Of a stretch of 64,000 nt of DNA, positions 17,126-25,592 are shown piece by piece. The stretch is from Halioxenophilus aromaticivorans (GTDB lineage: Bacteria > Pseudomonadota > Gammaproteobacteria > Pseudomonadales > Cellvibrionaceae). A program made the translations under genes and the position numbers. Numbering within the stretch: the stretch's first letter is position 1; each line of letters begins with the position of its first letter. The stretch is from NCBI RefSeq assembly GCF_042850945.1, contig NZ_AP031496.1, positions 3,472,001 to 3,536,000 on the forward strand, written 5' to 3'. Under the pieces are notes generated by a model. It was not told the DNA's origin, did not search any database, and saw nothing but the letters and a program-made list of their open reading frames with translations.

Positions 17126-17911
17126 ATGTCCAAATCACTTTTCGACCTAAACGGTAAAGTTGCCCTAGTTACTGGCGGAAACGGGGGTATAGGCCTTGGT
17201 TTTGCCAGAGGCATCGCCAAGCAAGGCGGCAGCATTGCCATTTGGGCTCGCAACGCTGAAAAAAATGCAGCCGCAAAAGCTGACCTTGAAGCCGCGGGCG
17301 CAGCGAAAGTGATTACCTACCAAGTGGATGTATCTTCAGAAGAGCAAATCATCGCCGGCTACCAACAGTTGATGACCGACTTCGGTCGTTTGGATTGCGT
17401 TTTTGCTAACTCTGGCGGTGCCCCGGGCTACAATTCTGTATTCGATATGCCCACCGAAGCTTGGCACAAGTTTCTCGATGTGGCGCTACACGGCGCATTT
17501 ATCACACTACGCGAAGGCGCTCGCCTGATGGTAGAGCGTGCCGAGGCCGGCGAACCCGGCGGTAGCTTAGTCGCTTGCGGCAGCTTGTCATTATTTAAAG
17601 GCCTGCCCGGCAAACAGAACTATGCTGCCTCCAAAGCTGGAGTTGCTGCGGTCATCCGATGTATGGCGTCCGAGTTTGGCCAATACGGCATTCGGGCCAA
17701 CGTGGTTGCACCGGGCCTCATTATGACACCCATGATGGGTGGCGACGAGAACATCAAAAAAATGGCCGAGATGTTAGGGCCGCAAACACCTTTAAACCGG
17801 GTTGGCTATCCAGAAGACTTCGAAGGTATCGGTGCTTATCTATGCAGTGACGCATCTTCTTTTGTTACCGGCGAGACCATCACAATCGATGGTGGTTCAA
17901 TGGTTAAGTAA
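17126..17911 (+). CDS. SDR family oxidoreductase with ANSG in place of NNAG
   Basis: A 261-aa SDR with TGGNGGIG at 16-23, Ser153, Tyr166 and Lys170. The NNAG motif reads ANSG (94-97), as in some gluconate 5-dehydrogenase-like and actinobacterial SDRs. Ala-Arg-Asn after beta-2 (WARN) leaves NAD/NADP choice open. A clean AGGAG ribosome site lies before ATG 17126. It begins a rightward unit with the zinc dehydrogenase and the metallo-beta-lactamase protein, separated from them by a hairpin at 17935-17958. The substrate is unknown. Confidence 0.9.
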   Translation: MSKSLFDLNGKVALVTGGNGGIGLGFARGIAKQGGSIAIWARNAEKNAAAKADLEAAGAAKVITYQVDVSSEEQIIAGYQQLMTDFGRLDCVFANSGGAPGYNSVFDMPTEAWHKFLDVALHGAFITLREGARLMVERAEAGEPGGSLVACGSLSLFKGLPGKQNYAASKAGVAAVIRCMASEFGQYGIRANVVAPGLIMTPMMGGDENIKKMAEMLGPQTPLNRVGYPEDFEGIGAYLCSDASSFVTGETITIDGGSMVK

Positions 17912-17934
17912 TAACTATTGACAGGTTTTACCCC

Positions 17935-17958
17935 TGAAACGGCGTCACAGCCGTTTCA
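17935..17958. terminator. Intercistronic stem-loop after SDR
   Basis: TGAAACGGC (17935-17943) and GCCGTTTCA (17950-17958) form a perfect 9-bp stem with a 6-base loop, between the SDR stop (17911) and the dehydrogenase start (18022). No T-run follows, so it may be an RNA-processing or stability element rather than a full terminator. Confidence 0.5.
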
Positions 17959-18021
17959 CCTAATAGAATAATAGGTAAGCGAAAACATCGCTGACAGATT
18001 AAAAAAAGCCGAGGCCTATCC

Positions 18022-19029
18022 ATGCGATTACTGACCATCCACAATGCCAATGACGTTCGATTGGACGACTATCAACGACCAGACGCCGGGCCGGACGATG
18101 TGGTTGTTAAAATGAAAAACTGCGGAATTTGCGGCAGCGATTTAAGCTACATAAAACACGGTGGCATCCCCACGCCAGGAACCAAAACCGCCTTGGGCCA
18201 CGAAGGCGCAGGTGAGATTATGGAAGTGGGCGCTAATGTCAATAATATTAAAATCGGTGATCGCGTGATCGTCAACCCGATGCAGACACCAAGCAATATC
18301 GGCAGCGGTGGCCCGGAAGGTGCTTTTACTGAGGAATTATTAGTACGCCAGGCAAAACTAGGCGCCTCGATCTTACCTATTCCGGAAGATATTCCCTACG
18401 ATGTTGCCGCAATGTGCGAACCGCTGGCCGTTGCTATGCATGGTGTGAATCGGGCGGAGGTTTCCGCCGGTGATAACGTGGTGGTATTTGGTTGCGGGCC
18501 CATTGGCCTTGGCATGGTGCTGTGGCTGGTGGATCGAGGAGTTAATACTGTTGCCTTGGATTTGGCCCCGGAAAGACGCGAGCGAGCGCTGGCACTGGGC
18601 GCCCAAGCAGCGCTGGATCCAACCCAAATAAATCTGCGTGATGAGCTGGCTAAACTGCACGGCGAAGTGCCCTCCTATGGCCGAGTGGGCGTGGGTACCG
18701 ATGCCTTTATCGATGCCGCCGGCGCACCCAATATTTTGTCTGAGGTAGTGGCTATAGCTAAATTCCACTCCCGCATGGTGATTACCGCAGCCCATCTGAA
18801 GCCTATTGAATTTCCTGTGGGACGAATGTTAACCAGCGAAATGACCATCACCACAGCCATGGGCTACCCAACAGAAATGCCGGATGTGATTGCCGCCATG
18901 CCGCGATTGAAAGATAAAATTGCCACTATGATCAGCCATCACCTGCCGCTATCTGAGGTGCTGAATGGTTTAGAAATAGCTGCCAAGCCCGAATCTTGTA
19001 AAGTTATGATCGACATCGACGGAGAATAA
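18022..19029 (+). CDS. Zinc-dependent medium-chain alcohol dehydrogenase
   Basis: A 335-aa MDR enzyme with catalytic zinc ligands Cys37 (CGICGSD) and His60/Glu61 (GHEGAGEI), and a Rossmann motif FGCGPIGLG about residues 155-163. The structural-zinc cysteine lobe is missing; the corresponding region (about 90-105) has none of the four cysteines, as in some sorbitol/threonine dehydrogenase relatives. It should oxidise an alcohol to a ketone or aldehyde with NAD(P). The next gene starts 2 bases after its stop, so the two are translationally coupled. Confidence 0.9.
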   Translation: MRLLTIHNANDVRLDDYQRPDAGPDDVVVKMKNCGICGSDLSYIKHGGIPTPGTKTALGHEGAGEIMEVGANVNNIKIGDRVIVNPMQTPSNIGSGGPEGAFTEELLVRQAKLGASILPIPEDIPYDVAAMCEPLAVAMHGVNRAEVSAGDNVVVFGCGPIGLGMVLWLVDRGVNTVALDLAPERRERALALGAQAALDPTQINLRDELAKLHGEVPSYGRVGVGTDAFIDAAGAPNILSEVVAIAKFHSRMVITAAHLKPIEFPVGRMLTSEMTITTAMGYPTEMPDVIAAMPRLKDKIATMISHHLPLSEVLNGLEIAAKPESCKVMIDIDGE

Positions 19030-19031
19030 TT

Positions 19032-20261
19032 ATGGCAGACTCTAAGGACGCAAAGCAGCCGCACCTAGCATCGTTGGTGCGGGCCGGAGATGCGCAAACC
19101 GAAGCCGAAAAAATTAACGATTTTATTTTTATGGCCAAGGATATTTCTAACGCTTATCTGGTAACGACCGATGCCGGCGACGTACTAATCAACGCGGGCT
19201 TTATGGGTAGCGCAGAGCGCAACACCAAGGTACTGGGCCCGGTGCGAAGCGGCGATTTGAAGTACATCATTTTAACTCAAGCGCACGCCGACCATTTTGG
19301 CGGCGTGCCGGCATTTAAAGAGCCGGGCACTAAAATCATCACTCAACAAAGGTTTACCGAAACCGCAGATTTCTTCGATCGCCTTGGCCCTTATTTGCAC
19401 CGTCGGTCTGGCAAGTTATGGTCTGGCACGATTAAAGGCCGAACGCTAACCGTGCCAAAAATCGAGCCCGACATTACTTTTGATGAGCACTACCAGTTTG
19501 AATTAGGCGGCCGCCGTTTTGAGGTTATTGCCACTCCTGGCGGAGAAGCATTGGACGCTTGCGCGGTTTGGATGCCAGAAGAACGCGTAGTTTTTACCGG
19601 GAATCTATTCGGCCCAGTATTTATGGCGGTACCCAATTTATGCACCATGCGTGGTGACAAACCCCGCTCCGCCCAGCGCTGGCTAGACTCATTGGATAAA
19701 ATTCGCAACCTTGAGGCAGACCTACTCATTACTGGCCACGGTGAACCTATTGCTTGCACCGATAAAATACGCAGCAATCTAGACCAAATGCATGCCGCCA
19801 TGAGTTACGTACTCAATGCCACCTTAGATGGCATGAACGAAGGCAAAGATGTGCATACATTAATGCGTGAAGTGCAACTGCCGGAAGAGCTTGCACTGGG
19901 TGAATTTCACGGCAAAGTAAGCTGGGCTGTACGTACCATTTGGGAAGAGCATTCTGGCTGGTTTCACCACGATTACACCACATCTCTGTATGGCGTTGCG
20001 CGTAGCAGCGTGGATATTGACATTGCCGAGCTGGCCGGAGGTGCTGATAAGCTGGCGGACCGTGCGCAAATTAAATTGGCCAACAATACCCCTTTGCAAG
20101 CGATGCATTTACTGGAAATCGCTCTGGGCGCAGAACCCAAAAACCCACGTTGCTTGGCGCTTAAAAAGCAAACCTTAGAAACACTTCTTGAGCAATCCGG
20201 CGGTAACAATCTCAGCGAAACCATGTGGCTGAAGAGCGAAATTGCAGCCACAGGACTTTGA
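19032..20261 (+). CDS. Metallo-beta-lactamase-fold protein, alkylsulfatase-like
   Basis: A 409-aa protein. The N-terminal MBL fold carries TQAHADHFGG (82-91), TPGGEALD (168-175) and TGHGEPI (234-240). The C-terminal third resembles the alkylsulfatase dimerisation region and a sterol-carrier-like tail (ADRAQIKLANN, MHLLEIALGAEPKN). The canonical HxHxDH reads Gln83-Ala-His85-Ala-Asp87-His88, so the first zinc His is replaced by Gln; this may be a subfamily trait. A hydrolase acting on a sulfate ester or similar bond is inferred from relatives such as SdsA. It starts 2 bases after the zinc dehydrogenase. No signal peptide is seen. Confidence 0.82.
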   Translation: MADSKDAKQPHLASLVRAGDAQTEAEKINDFIFMAKDISNAYLVTTDAGDVLINAGFMGSAERNTKVLGPVRSGDLKYIILTQAHADHFGGVPAFKEPGTKIITQQRFTETADFFDRLGPYLHRRSGKLWSGTIKGRTLTVPKIEPDITFDEHYQFELGGRRFEVIATPGGEALDACAVWMPEERVVFTGNLFGPVFMAVPNLCTMRGDKPRSAQRWLDSLDKIRNLEADLLITGHGEPIACTDKIRSNLDQMHAAMSYVLNATLDGMNEGKDVHTLMREVQLPEELALGEFHGKVSWAVRTIWEEHSGWFHHDYTTSLYGVARSSVDIDIAELAGGADKLADRAQIKLANNTPLQAMHLLEIALGAEPKNPRCLALKKQTLETLLEQSGGNNLSETMWLKSEIAATGL

Positions 20262-20301
20262 TCGGGTTATTCATTTTTTTTGCTATTACGTCACACCCTA
20301 A

Positions 20302-20323
20302 AAAGGCCGCAATTGCGGCCTTT
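20302..20323. terminator. Perfect palindromic hairpin between convergent genes
   Basis: AAAGGCCGCAA (20302-20312) and TTGCGGCCTTT (20313-20323) are exact reverse complements. The palindrome lies between the stop of the metallo-lactamase gene (20261) and the stop of the convergent SDR (20381). It has A- and T-runs on both sides and probably ends transcription in both directions. Confidence 0.7.
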
Positions 20324-20380
20324 AATCGTTTGGTACTAAGTAATGGCTTTGCCACCGAGTCTTACCATACGCTTGCAACA

Positions 20381-21160
20381 CTAGCGCGGTTGCATACGGA
20401 TTCCGCCATCCAATCGTATGGTGGTGCCATTGATATAACCATTGCGCACCACCTCCAACGCCATAGACGCGTACTCTTCAGAGACGCCTAAACGAGGTGG
20501 GTGCGGTACCATCGCACCTAGCGCCTCTTTCATTTGCGGCGTGGCCCTTGCCATAGCCGGAGTATCAAAAATACCTGGCTGAATGGTGTTAACGCGGATA
20601 GCTTCCCGGGACAGGTCTCGTGCAATGGTTAAGGTCATACCATTGATTGCTGCCTTGGCTGCCGAATAGGCTGCCTGCCCCATCTGCCCCTCTGTGGCGG
20701 CTGCTGAAGCGGTATTGATAATCACACCACGGTCACCTTCTAACGGTTCCAAAGACATCATGCCGGCGGCAGCACGGGTGATGCATCGAAAGGTACCCAC
20801 GGTATTCAATTTCAACACAAACTCGAATTTATCCGATGGGAAAAAATTGATTTCGCCGGTTTTTTTGTCCCGTCGCGCTGTGGGGATTGCGTTGCCGCCA
20901 CCGGCACAGGTTACCAGCACACGTTCTTGGCCATTTACCTCGCGGGCTTTAGCGAAGGCCGCATCAACGCTCTCGTCACTTAGCACATCTACTTGGCAAA
21001 ATACCGAACCGGTCTCTTCAGCGGCTTTGAGACCGGCTTCTTCGTTTAAATCAAAAATGGCTACTTTGGCCCCGGCGGTACGCAATGCCTGCACGGTTGC
21101 TAAGCCTAGACCGGAGGCACCACCGGTTACGATGGCTGACAGGGAAGAATCTATTTTCAT
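20381..21160 (-). CDS. SDR, 3-hydroxyacyl-CoA dehydrogenase type-2-like
   Basis: A 259-aa SDR with TGGASGLG at 12-19, Asp37 (IFDLNE, NAD), a CAGGG motif at 85-89, Ser152, Tyr165 and Lys169. The stretch FRCITRAAAGM, the INTASAAATEGQMGQ segment and IQPGIFDTPAM are typical of HSD17B10/type-2 3-hydroxyacyl-CoA dehydrogenases, which oxidise 3-hydroxyacyl-CoAs (including branched and steroid-derived ones). It is divergent from the CoA-transferase at 21414 across a 253-base promoter region. A role in beta-oxidation-like steps after CoA activation is inferred. Confidence 0.88.
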   Translation of the reverse strand: MKIDSSLSAIVTGGASGLGLATVQALRTAGAKVAIFDLNEEAGLKAAEETGSVFCQVDVLSDESVDAAFAKAREVNGQERVLVTCAGGGNAIPTARRDKKTGEINFFPSDKFEFVLKLNTVGTFRCITRAAAGMMSLEPLEGDRGVIINTASAAATEGQMGQAAYSAAKAAINGMTLTIARDLSREAIRVNTIQPGIFDTPAMARATPQMKEALGAMVPHPPRLGVSEEYASMALEVVRNGYINGTTIRLDGGIRMQPR

Positions 21161-21413
21161 GCGCTTTTTTGCTCCATTTATTGTTCATTTTTATGAATTT
21201 TCTCTGCCAACATTCGGACTACTCCGGCCAAATACGGCGAACCAAACCAGCTGCCCAGGACTGAAAGAGCAATAAAACACCAAAATTAGTCCAGACATAT
21301 GAAGGCGAAAAACCTTTTAGCAGTAATAAAAATTTATACCGCAAAATCAAGGCATATACAACAACGATGTTGAACAGTATAATCTTCTGCAAATCGTCGA
21401 GAGGAACCTAATA

Positions 21414-22643
21414 ATGACAACAAAAGTAATGAAGGGTGTTCGAGTTCTGGAAGTGGCACAGTTCACCTTTGTTCCCTCAGCCGGCGCCATATTGGCGGAC
21501 TGGGGCGCGGATGTAATCAAAATTGAGCACCCTACCCGTGGCGACACCCAGCGCGGCTTCGTCAAAATGGGCGGCGTTGATACCAACCCCAACCGCAGCC
21601 CCTTCGTTGAGCACCCCAATCGCGGCAAGCGCAGTGTAGGCGTGGATATATCCAAGCCAGAAGGCATGGAAGTTATCTATGAATTAGCCAAAACCGCCGA
21701 TGTATTCCTCACCAATTACTTGCCTCGCCAACGGCAAAAAATGAAGTTTGATCTTGAACACATCCGAGCCATCAACCCCAATATCATTTACGCCCGCGGC
21801 AGCGCCTTTGGCGATAAAGGCCCGGAGCGCGACGTTGGCGGTTTTGACGGCACAGCCTTTTGGAATCGCAGCGGTATCGCCGATGCCATGTCACCCAAAG
21901 AATTGGGCGGCCCCCTTTCACAGGGTATCCCCGCGTTTGGCGATTCTATCGGCGGTATGAACATAGCCGGCGGTATCTCTGCTGCACTATTCCACCGCGA
22001 GCGCACCGGCGAAGCCGTTGAGCTGGACGTCTCCCTGCTCAGCACTGCTTGGTGGGCCGCAGGTACGTCTATTGATATGGGCATTGAATCTGGCCAAATC
22101 ATGGGTAATCGTATGCCCCAATCAGGCGCTAACCCAGGTAACCCTCTGATGGGAAATTATTATGCTTCTGACGGTGGGGTAATTAATATGTGTACCCTTA
22201 CACCAGGGGCACACATCAAAAATTTCTTTGATCATATTGGCCATCCTGAATGCGCTAAAGACGATCGATTTTCCTCACCGGAAGCACTCATGCAAAATTG
22301 GGAAGCTGCCAGCGATATTATTGTTGAAGCTTTTGCCGCCAAAGATTTCCAATATTGGCGCGAGCATTTAAAAAGCTACTCAGGCCAATGGGCACCCGTG
22401 CAAAACCTGCTCGACATAGCATCTGACGAACAAGCACTCGCCAACGACATGCTATTTGAAGTTGAAGCCTGTGACGGCGGTGACCCACTTAAATTAGTAC
22501 GCGGACCAGTGCAATTTAATCACGAAGCCACCCAAGCCGAACGCGCTCCCCAAGCCTCGGAACACACTGAATTAGTACTGATGGAAATCGGCATGGAGTG
22601 GGATAAAATCGAAGCACTGAAAAGCAAAGGTGCAATTGCGTAA
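21414..22643 (+). CDS. CaiB/BaiF CoA-transferase family protein
   Basis: A 409-aa class III CoA-transferase. The N-terminal pattern is VLEVAQFTFVPSAGAILADWGADVIKIE, the nucleophilic Asp is probably Asp177 in AFGDSIGG, and GKRSVGVDISKPEG is at 71-84. These enzymes move CoA between acids, or racemise/isomerise acyl-CoAs. Steroid and bile-acid degraders use several. AGGA lies before ATG 21414. It is followed by a 96-aa protein and an acyl-CoA ligase on the same strand, giving two routes to CoA activation. The substrate is unknown. Confidence 0.9.
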   Translation: MTTKVMKGVRVLEVAQFTFVPSAGAILADWGADVIKIEHPTRGDTQRGFVKMGGVDTNPNRSPFVEHPNRGKRSVGVDISKPEGMEVIYELAKTADVFLTNYLPRQRQKMKFDLEHIRAINPNIIYARGSAFGDKGPERDVGGFDGTAFWNRSGIADAMSPKELGGPLSQGIPAFGDSIGGMNIAGGISAALFHRERTGEAVELDVSLLSTAWWAAGTSIDMGIESGQIMGNRMPQSGANPGNPLMGNYYASDGGVINMCTLTPGAHIKNFFDHIGHPECAKDDRFSSPEALMQNWEAASDIIVEAFAAKDFQYWREHLKSYSGQWAPVQNLLDIASDEQALANDMLFEVEACDGGDPLKLVRGPVQFNHEATQAERAPQASEHTELVLMEIGMEWDKIEALKSKGAIA

Positions 22644-22688
22644 CGTAAATTAACAACCCAATAATCATAACAAGGCAGATTAGAAGCG

Positions 22689-22979
22689 ATGAAACCAGGT
22701 TCAAAATTAAAAAGCAGTGTCTGTACCACCGAAGTCATGGTCATTCGTGGTAGTGGTTTGGTTGTGGAGTGCGGTGGCGCACCCATGGCTGAAGTTGCGC
22801 CAGCGGAAAAAGGCACAGCCAGTGCTGATTTTTCCGAAGGTACACAAATGGGTAAACGTTACGTTGACGAGGTGGGTAGCTTAGAACTGCTGTGCGTTAA
22901 GGCCGGCACCGGCTCCCTGGCTATCGACGGTAAAGCCCTGCAATTGAAGGACGCTAAGCCGTTACCCTCGTCCGATTAA
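22689..22979 (+). CDS. Small conserved protein next to CoA ligase
   Basis: A 96-aa soluble protein with no signal peptide. Its ordered motifs are CTTEVMVIRG near the start, CGGAPM at about 33-38, GTQMGKRYVDE at about 51-61, and LLCVKAGTGSL at about 67-77. I recall similar small proteins beside acyl-CoA ligases in actinobacterial catabolic clusters, but cannot name a family. It lies 45 bases after the CoA-transferase and 119 before the ligase, so a role as partner or accessory to ligation is plausible but unproven. Two spaced cysteines (12, 33) could bind metal, a guess. Confidence 0.7.
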   Translation: MKPGSKLKSSVCTTEVMVIRGSGLVVECGGAPMAEVAPAEKGTASADFSEGTQMGKRYVDEVGSLELLCVKAGTGSLAIDGKALQLKDAKPLPSSD

Positions 22980-23098
22980 CGCGCTTATCCAGGCAATTAA
23001 ATTTGCCCGAAATAAGAATATTTATTTTTATTTCCAAACCGGGAATCGGCGCAACAGCCGTTTCAGGATAAAAACCATTTAACGACTTTGCCGAAACT

Positions 23099-24589
23099 AT
23101 GAACGTCATTCTGCTGTTACAGATGGCCGCCGACGCCGCCCCAGATCGAATCGGTTTGGTATGCGATGGCCGACGCTGGACTTACTCCGCTTTATACAAC
23201 GCCGCCAAAGGTGCCGCGGAGGTATTTATCGCCAGCGGCTGTTCCCACGTCGCATTACTCGACGAAAGCAGCGAAGCTGCGCCCATCGCTCTGTTTGGAG
23301 CAGCGCTTGCTGGAATACCCTATGTGCCACTGAATTATCGATTGGCCGACGCCGATCTGGGCGCATTGTTAGATAGGATAAAACCCGCCTATTTAATCGG
23401 CGATGTGGACCGGAGCAATCGTTTAAGCAGCGGGCACACCTGTGCCACTCGCCAGGAATTTGTTGCCGCCGCTGAAGACAGCGCCGAGAACGCCAGTGGC
23501 GAGGAAAGAGACGGCGAAGGTATCGCCGCGCAGATATTTACCAGCGGCACCACCGCCGCACCCAAGGCTGCGCTACTTCGGCATGCCAACCTGTTAGGTT
23601 ACATTTTAGGTACTGTAGAATTTATGTCCGCCGCCGAGGAGGACGCTCAGTTAGTGTGTGTACCTCCCTATCATATTGCCGGCATATCCGCATTACTCAG
23701 CTCCATTTATGCCCTGCGCCGTATCGTTATGTTGCCCGCATTCGATCCAGACCAGTGGCTGCATTTGGCAGAACAAGAACAGGTATCCAACGCATTTTTG
23801 GTGCCCACCATGTTCGCTCGCATTATCAACAGGATGGACGAAACCGGTAAACAGGATCTGCCATCAGTTAAAGCCATAGCCTACGGTGGCGGCCGTATGC
23901 CACTTGAGCTCATCGACAGGGCACTAGATCTCTTCCCCAACACTCATTTCACTAACGCCTACGGCCTGACCGAAACCAGCTCTACCGTCGCCTTGTTAAC
24001 ACCTGAGGATCACCGCACGGCTCATAAAGCCAGCGACCCAGATATAAAAGCGCGCTTGGCATCGGTGGGAAAACCGTTACCCACGGTTGAATTGGAAATT
24101 CGAGACGACGAAGGCAAGGTGCTTGGTGCTGGCGAGCGCGGTGAGATCTATGTGCGGGGCGAGCAAGTCTCTGGTGAATATCGTGAAAAAAGCGCACTGG
24201 ATGCCCAAGGTTGGTTCCCCACCCGTGACGCAGGCTACCTCGATGCAGACGGCTATTTATTTTTGGCCGGCCGCGCCGACGATGTCATTGTACGCGGTGG
24301 CGAGAACATCTCCCCTGGCGAAATCGAAGACGTATTGGCCACCCACCCGGCCATTGCCGATAGCGTCGCCATTGGCGCCCCCTCCGCAGAATGGGGCGAA
24401 GCCGTGGCCGTTGCCATTGTACTGAAGACAGATCAAATGCCACCCAGTGAAGACGACATCAAAAAACTCATTAAAGATCGTTTGCGCTCTTCCCGTGTGC
24501 CAGAGCAAATTCGCTTTGTAGACGAATTGCCCTACAACGAGATGGGTAAGTTATTGCGCCGTGTGGTTAGGCTTTGGTTTGAAGGCTAA
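23099..24589 (+). CDS. Acyl-CoA ligase (class I adenylate-forming)
   Basis: A 496-aa AMP-binding enzyme. The P-loop is FTSGTTAAPKA at 147-157, the central motif is AYGLTETSS at about 287-295, the hinge is GRADDVIVRGGENISPGEIED, and the catalytic lysine is in YNEMGKLLRR close to the C-terminus. It activates a carboxylic acid with ATP and joins it to CoA. The length is at the short end of fatty-acyl and aromatic-acid ligases. It is the last gene of the rightward CoA unit and is followed by a T-tailed hairpin. The substrate is unknown; the context suggests the acid product of the island's oxidations. Confidence 0.92.
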   Translation: MNVILLLQMAADAAPDRIGLVCDGRRWTYSALYNAAKGAAEVFIASGCSHVALLDESSEAAPIALFGAALAGIPYVPLNYRLADADLGALLDRIKPAYLIGDVDRSNRLSSGHTCATRQEFVAAAEDSAENASGEERDGEGIAAQIFTSGTTAAPKAALLRHANLLGYILGTVEFMSAAEEDAQLVCVPPYHIAGISALLSSIYALRRIVMLPAFDPDQWLHLAEQEQVSNAFLVPTMFARIINRMDETGKQDLPSVKAIAYGGGRMPLELIDRALDLFPNTHFTNAYGLTETSSTVALLTPEDHRTAHKASDPDIKARLASVGKPLPTVELEIRDDEGKVLGAGERGEIYVRGEQVSGEYREKSALDAQGWFPTRDAGYLDADGYLFLAGRADDVIVRGGENISPGEIEDVLATHPAIADSVAIGAPSAEWGEAVAVAIVLKTDQMPPSEDDIKKLIKDRLRSSRVPEQIRFVDELPYNEMGKLLRRVVRLWFEG

Positions 24590-24731
24590 TATTACAGCCA
24601 CTTAAGCTTTGCAAAGAAAGCTTGCAACGAAAAAAGCCATACCATCAAAACCGATCAGTAAAATAAAGCGATATCTATAGTTTGCGCTCACATCAGAACG
24701 CAAAGACCAATTTGCAGGTATGTAGGATTGT

Positions 24732-24758
24732 GGGGCGCTATTTAGTGGCCCCTTTTTT
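24732..24758 (+). terminator. Rho-independent terminator after CoA ligase
   Basis: GGGGC (24732-24736) pairs with GCCCC (24748-24752), followed by a run of six T (24753-24758). It is on the plus strand, about 145 bases after the ligase stop. It also abuts the stop of the convergent lipoprotein gene. Confidence 0.65.
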
Positions 24759-25089
24759 ATATTGCCTCTTCCGCCGACTCTCCTAACCCATCGTCGCCTG
24801 CGCCTTTACCGCAAACTATGGTTTCTTTACCCAATCGATAGGTATTGTGCACAGCCACATAGGCGCCAGACACTATGCCAGAGATGGGCACTAATATTAG
24901 CCCCGTGGTGATGTTGTAGTAGCTATTGGTTTCTTTGAACAAATCAACGATTCTTAACGTTTTACGGTCCGTTGAGATCTCGCATTTGGCCACATACTCG
25001 GTATCCGTGGTCGGCACAACCACACAGCTGGCCACAGCCACCACCGTAGCCAACAGTCCCAGTCGGCCGATCAGTTGCATGCTCTTCAT
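24757..25089 (-). CDS. Putative small lipoprotein, function unknown
   Basis: A 110-aa protein with a lipoprotein signal: charged start (MKSMQLIGR), hydrophobic core, then a lipobox VASC with the acylated Cys at position 22. The mature part has a hydrophobic stretch (TTGLILVPISGIVSGAYVAVHN, split here as one segment at about residues 61-82) and two more cysteines. A strong AGGAGG ribosome site precedes ATG 25089. It is probably anchored in the outer membrane or periplasm. I do not recognise a family. It is divergent from pqqA. Confidence 0.7.
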   Translation of the reverse strand: MKSMQLIGRLGLLATVVAVASCVVVPTTDTEYVAKCEISTDRKTLRIVDLFKETNSYYNITTGLILVPISGIVSGAYVAVHNTYRLGKETIVCGKGAGDDGLGESAEEAI

Positions 25090-25444
25090 ATCTTAACCTC
25101 CTTTTATTCCTTGCGCTCTGAACTAAGGCGTCACCTAGCCATTAGCGCCACATAGTAACATCCATTCCAGAATAATAAGGGGCCAAGGTGTAAAAGCTTG
25201 CACTGCAGCCATTCCTACTTTTGTAGGATGCTAACAGCCCGTATAGGGTCTTTTTACTGGGCTCTTCCCTTTGGCCCGGAATCTAGCACCCTAGAGCGGG
25301 AACTTTACCGGGATTTTTCATCCTAACGTTGGAGAGTAACGTTAGGCTGAATCCCCTATTATCTCTTGACGCGGCATATGTGCCGTTAGCCGGTACAACT
25401 AGATGTACTGTTTATTCACTTGAACACAATAAAAGGTAATAAAT
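25090..25444. promoter_or_regulatory. pqq leader region with inverted repeats
   Basis: This 355-base non-coding gap between the divergent lipoprotein gene and pqqA must hold both promoters. It contains two inverted repeats. TCCTAC/GTAGGA (25213-25228) has a 4-base loop; CCTAACGTT/AACGTTAGG (25322-25346) has 9-base arms and a 7-base loop and lies about 100 bases before pqqA. Either could be an operator or leader hairpin. I cannot support a known riboswitch here. Confidence 0.45.
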
Positions 25445-25516
25445 ATGTGGACTAAACCTGCCTACACCGACCTGCGTATTGGCTTCGAAGTAACCATGTA
25501 CTTCGCAAACCGCTAA
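25445..25516 (+). CDS. pqqA: PQQ precursor peptide PqqA
   Basis: A 23-residue peptide, [20 protein letters not shown] followed by ANR. The conserved Glu15 and Tyr19 (E-V-T-M-Y) are the residues that PqqE crosslinks and that become the PQQ skeleton. The length and sequence match the PqqA family closely. It lies 76 bases before pqqB with a hairpin terminator between, which suits high expression of the substrate peptide relative to the enzymes. Confidence 0.95.
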
Positions 25517-25538
25517 GATTTTACGCTTATTTCTCGAA

Positions 25539-25565
25539 AACGCCTCGCTTAGTCGGGGCGTTTTT
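25539..25565 (+). terminator. Terminator/attenuator between pqqA and pqqB
   Basis: AACGCCTCG (25539-25547) pairs with CGGGGCGTT (25554-25562) with one G-U wobble and a 6-base loop, and a run of five T ends at 25565. It would stop most transcripts after pqqA and let a fraction read into pqqBCDE. Confidence 0.75.
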
Positions 25566-25592
25566 GTCTGCACAATTTGAGACCTCTTCGCC

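Noticed and set aside
25090..25444. Known riboswitch upstream of pqqA
   Set aside because: Only simple inverted repeats are visible; no consensus of a known class could be recognised by eye.
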